Of a stretch of DNA of 38,693 bases, positions 33,918 to 38,693 are shown in pieces. The notes beneath the pieces were generated by a model, which saw only the letters and a program-made list of their open reading frames with translations, was not told the DNA's origin and made no database searches. The position numbers and the translations under genes were made by a program. The stretch comes from Flavobacteriaceae bacterium. Its GTDB lineage: Bacteria; Bacteroidota; Bacteroidia; Flavobacteriales; Flavobacteriaceae. Position 1 is the stretch's first letter. Every line of letters begins with the position of its first letter. The stretch covers positions 1 to 38,693 of the forward strand of contig JABDMU010000066.1 of the NCBI GenBank assembly GCA_013001285.1, given 5' to 3'.

Positions 33918-33972
33918 TAAAACATGATTGATTAGTAATCTTTAAGAATAAAGATATAGTTGATTGATTGAT

Positions 33973-34701
33973 TTATTGTTTACGAACGCTGCCTGATACG
34001 CCGTCCTTTTTTGTGATTTTCTCTGGATTACCATGGTATTTAATATCACCACCACTTGTAGCCTTTGCAATTAATTCTTCCGAAGTATTTACAGTGATAT
34101 CTGCGCCGCTTGTCGCTTTAGCTTCACACATTCTGGTCTTTAAATTACCTGCCTTGATATCACTTCCACTGGTTGCTTCGGCGTAAAGTTTATTGGCATG
34201 TCCAGAAACACGTAAATCGCTTCCACTGGTTGATCGACATTCGAGCACATCAACGTCTATTTCTAATTCCATATCTGCGCCACTGGTTGTTGTCAAATCT
34301 AAATTTTCGGTTTTAATAATATTTGATGAAAACACATCGCTTCCACTGGTCGCCGAGATCTTTGATACGTCTTCGAAGTTCACCATGACCTTTCTTGCCT
34401 TGGCTGTCCTTATGTTTTCATCGGCATAGATATAAAGGGTGTTGTTCTCAATCTCGGTCATGATAATGTCATGCAGGTTTTCGTCTGCTTCAACCGACAA
34501 TGAGAAGTCATTGCTTTGTGTTAAATAGACGTCAAGACCTCTGCTGACTTCTATCTCATCGAATTCTCCTGTGATATCACGGTCTACTTTCTGTATATGG
34601 CCATTTCCAGAAACGCCGAACCCGAAGTCCCCATCAATACGGCAGGACATGATCAGTATACTGACGATCAATCCGACGATAAATTTTGTTAGTGTTGTCA
34701 T
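33973..34701 (-). CDS. Head-GIN (DUF2807) domain lipoprotein with TSG-D ladder
   Basis: A 242-residue lipoprotein with lipobox Cys20 (LIMSC). The N-terminal half has FGFGVSGNGHIQKVDRDITGEFDEIEVSRGLDVYL, the head-GIN/DUF2807 start. From residue 118 there are six copies of TSG[SAG]D at residues 118, 139, 158, 177, 197 and 215 (spacing 18-21), as in a one-turn-per-repeat beta-helix. It ends VSGSVRKQ. It is probably exposed to periplasm or surface. It lies 97 bases behind the PspC-like gene in the same direction and is likely part of that unit. Binding partner unknown. Confidence 0.8.
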   Translation of the reverse strand: MTTLTKFIVGLIVSILIMSCRIDGDFGFGVSGNGHIQKVDRDITGEFDEIEVSRGLDVYLTQSNDFSLSVEADENLHDIIMTEIENNTLYIYADENIRTAKARKVMVNFEDVSKISATSGSDVFSSNIIKTENLDLTTTSGADMELEIDVDVLECRSTSGSDLRVSGHANKLYAEATSGSDIKAGNLKTRMCEAKATSGADITVNTSEELIAKATSGGDIKYHGNPEKITKKDGVSGSVRKQ

Positions 34702-34798
34702 AATTTTTTGATTTTTTGATTGTTGAGTTAAATTTACGTTTGATTTTCAATGCTATGTAATTTGATGCACCGAACTGTCAAAGTTTAAGTATGAACTG

Positions 34799-36571
34799 TT
34801 AATTATCATTTGACTTGATCTGAATTCCCGAGGAATCAATTTTTACTTTTACATCTGCATCTTCGTCATCGCTGTCTGAGCGGTTAACTTTAATATTGAC
34901 ATCAGCATCCTTGATCTCAAGGCCATCTTCATCATATTTAAATGTCGAGTCGTCATCCTTGATATCAATTTGCACTTTATAGTTCTTATCGCCTGGGCAA
35001 TCTAAGCATCTCACGTCTTGATCGATGATCTCTAAATAGTGCTCTTCAAAGCCATTGTCAAGTATATCCCTATAACTTGAAGAGTTGCGATGAAAAGAAT
35101 AGGTATTATCGTCGGCATATAGAATAGTACCTTCAGGTAAATAGACGATGATCTCTACTTCCTGGTCTCTAAATTTATTTTCGGCATCCATGAGGAAATA
35201 ACCATCAAGATTTAATGTATTTCCATTCAATGCATAATTATAATTTATAGCATTTGCTCTTGCTTTTGCAGCGCTGTATTTAGGACCTCTGGCGCTTTTA
35301 TCTACCTTTATATAACCTAGTGAATCTTTAGTTGATCTAAAGATCAATCTTACATTAGAAGAATAGATCAATTTATTATCATTCTCATCTGTTACAAGAT
35401 CATAATCGTAATCACGATAAACGTAATCGTTATAAAATTCGTTGCCTACCATGCTCACTTTCAAAGTATCTGCTGCTGCTATATTAATGACCTGTTTATC
35501 GGTTACACTCGCTTCACGAGCAAAATCTTGAACCTCTCTTGCTGCAAAAATTGCCAAGGTAATAATTGACGCAAGCCAAAGTCCTAATAAGGTAATGTTA
35601 ACCATTCTATTAAGAGGTTTCAAATTGTTCACCAATATTTTTAAACCGAGAATAAAAATGAAAAAGAAAGGAATGCCCACTGCAAATAATGCTAAGATGG
35701 AAATAATCCAAATCGGGAGCGTTGAGGCATAAACGACATCAGCAAAATTGAAACCATCAAAATGGAACATATCTGCTACACCAACTGACAGTAAACTAAC
35801 GATCAAAGCGAACAAGGTAGTGGCTCCAACAATGATCAAAATAATACCAATAAATTTACCGATAATTTTAAAAAAGAACATGATCACGTTCCCAAGGGCG
35901 TCAAAAAATGAGCGCGATGTAGATTTGACCTTATTGCCAACTTTTTCATAATCGCCATTTTTAACTCGGTCTGCGACATCGTCCAGACTGTCTTTAACAT
36001 TACTAAACCCTTCTTTTACTTTTTCTTCTATATTAGTAATGTTGATAGGCTTTCCCGACATCGCCAGTTTGTCTGCAGTACTTTCTGCTGCGGGCATGAG
36101 TACCCAAAGCAAAATATAAAGTAGGACACCTGTTCCCATTCCAAAGAATAGGATCACCCATGCTAATCGTATCCACAAGGTGTCTATATTAAAATAATGA
36201 GCGAGTCCTGCTGAAACACCACCTATATAGGCGTTATCAGTATCTCTAAATAATTTTCTTGAACTGGAAGCGCGTTGTTTTTTTGGTTCATCATCAAATA
36301 TCTCATCGTCTACCATATAATCTTCTGGTTGACCCATGATGGCTATGACTTCATCTACCTCTTTTATTGATACGACTTGCTTTTCATTTTGAACACGCTC
36401 GTTAAAGAGTTCTGCGATTCGCGCCTCAATATCGGCAATGATCTCGTTTCGCCCTTGTGAGTCAGTAAATGAACGTTTTATAGCATCAAGATAGCGCTGC
36501 AATTTTGAGTATGCATCTTCATCGATGTGGAAGAAAATACCTGCTAAATTTATGTTGACTGTTTTATTCAT
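34799..36571 (-). CDS. PspC-domain membrane protein with large exported C-terminal domain
   Basis: A 590-residue protein. Residues 1-100 are a cytoplasmic domain (VNINLAGIFFHIDEDAYSKLQRYLDAIKRSF; IADIEARIAELF; VDEVIAIMGQPEDY). Residues about 104-160 are a PspC domain (KLFRDTDNAYIGGVSAGLAHYFNIDTLWIRLAWVI...). Further membrane helices lie at about 229-265, 284-315 and 323-345. Residues 346-590 form a charged beta-rich domain of the toastrack/DUF2807 type (NIAAADTLKVSM; NTLNLDGYFLMDAENKFRDQEVEIIVYLPEGT), ending in an Asp-rich tail. PspC proteins sense or react to inner-membrane stress. Its start overlaps the PadR stop by four bases. Confidence 0.87.
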   Translation of the reverse strand: MNKTVNINLAGIFFHIDEDAYSKLQRYLDAIKRSFTDSQGRNEIIADIEARIAELFNERVQNEKQVVSIKEVDEVIAIMGQPEDYMVDDEIFDDEPKKQRASSSRKLFRDTDNAYIGGVSAGLAHYFNIDTLWIRLAWVILFFGMGTGVLLYILLWVLMPAAESTADKLAMSGKPINITNIEEKVKEGFSNVKDSLDDVADRVKNGDYEKVGNKVKSTSRSFFDALGNVIMFFFKIIGKFIGIILIIVGATTLFALIVSLLSVGVADMFHFDGFNFADVVYASTLPIWIISILALFAVGIPFFFIFILGLKILVNNLKPLNRMVNITLLGLWLASIITLAIFAAREVQDFAREASVTDKQVINIAAADTLKVSMVGNEFYNDYVYRDYDYDLVTDENDNKLIYSSNVRLIFRSTKDSLGYIKVDKSARGPKYSAAKARANAINYNYALNGNTLNLDGYFLMDAENKFRDQEVEIIVYLPEGTILYADDNTYSFHRNSSSYRDILDNGFEEHYLEIIDQDVRCLDCPGDKNYKVQIDIKDDDSTFKYDEDGLEIKDADVNIKVNRSDSDDEDADVKVKIDSSGIQIKSNDN

Positions 36572-36909
36572 TTTTTTGTTGTTTTTTGACTTGTTACTAG
36601 GTTAACTGCATTTTGTAATTCACTCCAAGTGGTGTTCAATTCATTTAAGAAAAGCTTCCCCATTTCAGTTAATCCATAATATTTTCTTGGGGGTCCAGAA
36701 GTTGATTCTTCCCAACGGTAATTGAGCAATCCTGCGTTTTTTAAGCGTGTAAGCAAAGGATATATTGTCCCTTCAACTACGAGCAGTTTGGCATCTTTTA
36801 AAGTGCCGAGAATTTCTGCAACGTAGGCATCTTCATCTTTTAAAACCGATAAGATGCAATACTCGAGAACGCCTTTTCGCATTTGCGCTTTTGTATTTTC
36901 AATTTTCAT
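36568..36909 (-). CDS. PadR family transcriptional regulator
   Basis: A 113-residue winged-helix repressor. AQMRKGVLEYCILSVLKDEDAYVAEILGTL is the recognition-helix region and VVEGTIYPLLTRLKNAGLLNYRWEESTSGPPRKYYGLTEMGKLFLNEL is the wing and dimerisation helix start, a standard PadR pattern. Its gene overlaps the PspC gene by four bases, so it most likely regulates that operon itself. No clear TAnnTTTG box lies in the 114-base upstream gap. GTTCAT repeats at 36978-36983 and 36991-36996, and a TTTGATTGATG direct repeat just before 37021, are possible but unproven operator material. Confidence 0.92.
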   Translation of the reverse strand: MKIENTKAQMRKGVLEYCILSVLKDEDAYVAEILGTLKDAKLLVVEGTIYPLLTRLKNAGLLNYRWEESTSGPPRKYYGLTEMGKLFLNELNTTWSELQNAVNLVTSQKTTKK

Positions 36910-37023
36910 GTGTTCGTATTTGTTTTTGTTCTAATAACCACAGTAATTCCTTATTTATCATTGTGTATAGAATTTAGGTTCATAATAACTGTTCATTTTT
37001 TGATTGATGTTTGATTGATGATA

Positions 37024-37479
37024 TTATTTTAAAAATTGTATGGTTAGAGGATATTTATAAATTTCTTTATTATTTGCTTTTGATGCTGCGGTAATCACCA
37101 GTACAACATTGAGTACGAATATGGCCAAAGCAATAATGCCAGCCAAAATTGCAAAAATAATCATGCCCGAAGCATCAGCCCAATTTGGTGAATCAATATA
37201 TATATGTCGATGATTAAAAATATGTTCTGTCGGAAATCTGTCGATGAAGGTTAGAATAAATAGTGGAACGGCAATGATTGAAATTCCAATTCCATAAATC
37301 AATAAACTTAATTGAAAGTTGATAGCTTGTTTCCCATGTGTATCCACAAAATCAGATTTATCCTTGTTTAGCGTCCACAGCACTATTGGTAAAATAAAAT
37401 TTCCAAAAGGGAAAAAGTACTGTGCAAAGGTAGATAGATGAATTATCGTAGCGATATTTTTTTGATTGTTTGTCAGCAT
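37024..37479 (-). CDS. DUF4870 (Tic20-like) membrane protein
   Basis: A 151-residue polytopic protein. IHLSTFAQYFFPFGNFILPIVLWTLNKDKSDFVDTHGKQAINFQLSLLIYGIGISIIAVPLFIL is the DUF4870 core with two helices around the conserved HGKQAINFQ motif, and a third helix (IIFAILAGIIALAIFVLNVVLVITAA) precedes the end. Function unknown. It has a full promoter and lies 114 bases upstream of padR in the same direction, with no terminator seen between, so it may lead the PadR-PspC unit. Confidence 0.88.
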   Translation of the reverse strand: MLTNNQKNIATIIHLSTFAQYFFPFGNFILPIVLWTLNKDKSDFVDTHGKQAINFQLSLLIYGIGISIIAVPLFILTFIDRFPTEHIFNHRHIYIDSPNWADASGMIIFAILAGIIALAIFVLNVVLVITAASKANNKEIYKYPLTIQFLK

Positions 37480-37507
37480 AATTAAAAACGTATAATAGTA
37501 TCTTATG

Positions 37508-37539
37508 CAAATATATATCTAAAAACAGGTATTATGCAA
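37508..37539 (-). promoter_or_regulatory. Bacteroidota-type promoter of the DUF4870 gene (and perhaps padR-pspC)
   Basis: On the minus strand, TTG (37539-37537) and TATATTTG (37515-37508) are 21 bases apart, a full consensus match. The ATG at 37479 is 28 bases downstream of the -7 box. Confidence 0.7.
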
Positions 37540-37573
37540 AACATAGTAGTATACTTTAACAAAAAATTAACAT

Positions 37574-37603
37574 TTGAAGTCTAAATTTAAAAGGGTAATT
37601 TTG
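37574..37603 (+). promoter_or_regulatory. Bacteroidota-type promoter of the DUF4442 gene
   Basis: TTG at 37574-37576 and TAATTTTG at 37596-37603 have a 19-base spacer. The ATG at 37622 is 18 bases past the -7 box. It is divergent from the DUF4870 promoter. Confidence 0.72.
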
Positions 37604-37621
37604 TGAAAACGTTAATCGAGT

Positions 37622-38083
37622 ATGAAGCTTACTGCAAGACAAGTAAATTTATTTAACCTCTTAAAATTGCCAGCTGCCTACTTTACGGGAGTCCGCGTGA
37701 AATCTATCAATGATACAACATGTGTCGTAACAGTAAAACATCGCTGGATCAATCAAAATCCGTTTAAATCCATGTTCTGGGCTGTTCAAGGTATGGGCGC
37801 CGAATTGACCACTGGTGCATTGGTATTGGGAAAAATTAGAGATAGCGGACAACAAATATCAATGCTAGTTGCAAACAACAATGCCTCTTTTTCGAAGAAG
37901 GCTACAGGAAGAATAACCTTTGCTTGTAATGAAGGTAAAAAGATCGATGAAGCAATTGCCAATGCTATTGCTACAGGCGAAGGACAAACCGTTTGGCTCA
38001 ATGCAATTGGCACCAATGCCGACGCGGTAGAAGTATCCAATTTTAATTTTGAATGGTCGCTAAAAGTTAGATCTAAAGTGTAA
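37622..38083 (+). CDS. DUF4442 hotdog-fold protein
   Basis: A 153-residue protein of the DUF4442 / thioesterase-like hotdog family: FNLLKLPAAYFTGVRVKSINDTTCVVTVKHRWINQNPFKSMFWAVQGMGAELTTGALVLGKI. The WAVQGMGAELTTG stretch corresponds to the long helix that carries the active-site region in hotdog thioesterases. No signal peptide. An acyl-CoA-type substrate is plausible from the fold but not shown. The AIM24-family gene follows after 57 bases and may be cotranscribed. Confidence 0.85.
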   Translation: MKLTARQVNLFNLLKLPAAYFTGVRVKSINDTTCVVTVKHRWINQNPFKSMFWAVQGMGAELTTGALVLGKIRDSGQQISMLVANNNASFSKKATGRITFACNEGKKIDEAIANAIATGEGQTVWLNAIGTNADAVEVSNFNFEWSLKVRSKV

Positions 38084-38140
38084 CAAATATCTGGAATCAA
38101 CAACCAATAAAGGAATCAATCGAAAAAAAAGCAAAGTATT

Positions 38141-38693
38141 ATGACATCACATGAAATAGACTATCGCATTTATGGGGAAGAAATGCAGTATGTTGAAATT
38201 GAACTCGACCCACAGGAAGCCGTTGTTGCTGAAGCTGGAAGCTTTATGATGATGGATGACGGCATTAAAATGGAAACCATTTTTGGGGACGGCTCTATAA
38301 AAGATAAAGGCTTTTTAAGTAAGGTCCTTGGCGCTGGAAAACGTATTCTCACGGGAGAAAGTTTATTCATGACCGCCTTTTACAACACGCTGTCAGGTAA
38401 ACGAAATGTCTCTTTTGCTTCACCTTATCCGGGAAAGATCCTGCCCATTGATCTTACTGAATTTCGTGGAAAATTTATTTGTCAAAAAGATGCATTTCTA
38501 TGTGCTGCTAAAGGAGTAAGCGTAGGTATTGAGTTTTCAAAAAAATTAGGACGCGGACTCTTTGGAGGCGAAGGCTTTATCATGCAAAAGTTGGAAGGTG
38601 ATGGCATGGCTTTTGTTCATGCTGGTGGCACCATGGCCAAAAAAATATTGCAAGCTGGAGAAACCTTACGAGTAGATACGGGTTGTATTATTG
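38141..38693 (+). CDS. AIM24 / TIGR00266 family protein (truncated by the window end)
   Basis: An open frame from ATG 38141 to the last base, 184 codons, no stop. Visible features: [47 protein letters not shown], then [33 protein letters not shown], and [20 protein letters not shown] with [13 protein letters not shown] at the break. These are hallmarks of the AIM24 (TIGR00266) beta-roll family, whose bacterial function is not established. The C-terminal part is outside the window; about 70-90 further residues are expected from family length. Confidence 0.9.
   Translation, partial: MTSHEIDYRIYGEEMQYVEIELDPQEAVVAEAGSFMMMDDGIKMETIFGDGSIKDKGFLSKVLGAGKRILTGESLFMTAFYNTLSGKRNVSFASPYPGKILPIDLTEFRGKFICQKDAFLCAAKGVSVGIEFSKKLGRGLFGGEGFIMQKLEGDGMAFVHAGGTMAKKILQAGETLRVDTGCII

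Noticed and set aside
34193-34429. Open frame antisense to the head-GIN gene
   Set aside because: It mirrors the repetitive TSG-D coding sequence on the opposite strand, has no independent start signal, and its composition is explained by the real gene.

Overview
The window is AT-rich bacterial chromosome from a member of the Bacteroidota, almost certainly the family Flavobacteriaceae. The grounds are: the gliding-motility lipoprotein GldI; a secreted protein ending in a type IX secretion (T9SS) sorting domain; Bacteroidota-type promoters (TTG, about 19-21 bases, TAnnTTTG) in front of several genes; near absence of Shine-Dalgarno sequences; a large signal peptidase I; and the gene order recF / TPR / ribH / mutL / rhomboids / wbqC / lepB / dapB / DUF5683 / parB / parA. 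Genus cannot be fixed from what is visible. No mobile element, CRISPR array, rRNA or prophage was seen. It reads as a stable core region, and no gap between genes exceeds 300 bases.

Layout. 1-4.9 kb: dipeptidase pepD; the opposing operon nrnA-gldI-cyclophilin/FKBP lipoprotein; then ndk. 5.1-8.4 kb: one large T9SS-exported modular protein with internal repeats. 8.6-10.4 kb (minus): recF, a small lipoprotein and a DUF721/DciA-like gene. 10.5-16.7 kb (plus): TPR membrane protein, ribH, a small membrane protein, mutL, two rhomboid proteases and an endonuclease/exonuclease/phosphatase-fold protein. 16.7-22.0 kb (minus): the run parA-parB-DUF5683-dapB-lepB-wbqC, with a good promoter overlapping the end of the operon behind it. 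22.1-27.2 kb (minus): udk, a DivIC/FtsB-like protein and the two methylmalonyl-CoA mutase subunits, with an unknown lipoprotein between the subunits. 27.2-30.2 kb: sugar dehydrogenase-like lipoprotein, tRNA-Pro(TGG), a lipocalin-like lipoprotein and trxB.

30.4-33.0 kb (plus) holds a three-gene cassette: a secreted YceI protein, an outer-membrane beta-barrel and a divergent cysteine-containing YceI homologue. 33.0-37.5 kb (minus) holds a likely envelope-stress cluster: DUF4870 membrane protein, PadR repressor, PspC membrane protein with a large exported domain, head-GIN lipoprotein and a second DUF2807 protein. The right end has a DUF4442 hotdog protein and a truncated AIM24-family gene.

The two best candidates for little-described systems are the YceI-barrel-YceI cassette, which has a long inverted repeat between its last two genes, and the PadR/PspC/DUF2807 cluster. 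Both are inferred from gene content and order, not from any functional evidence in the sequence.
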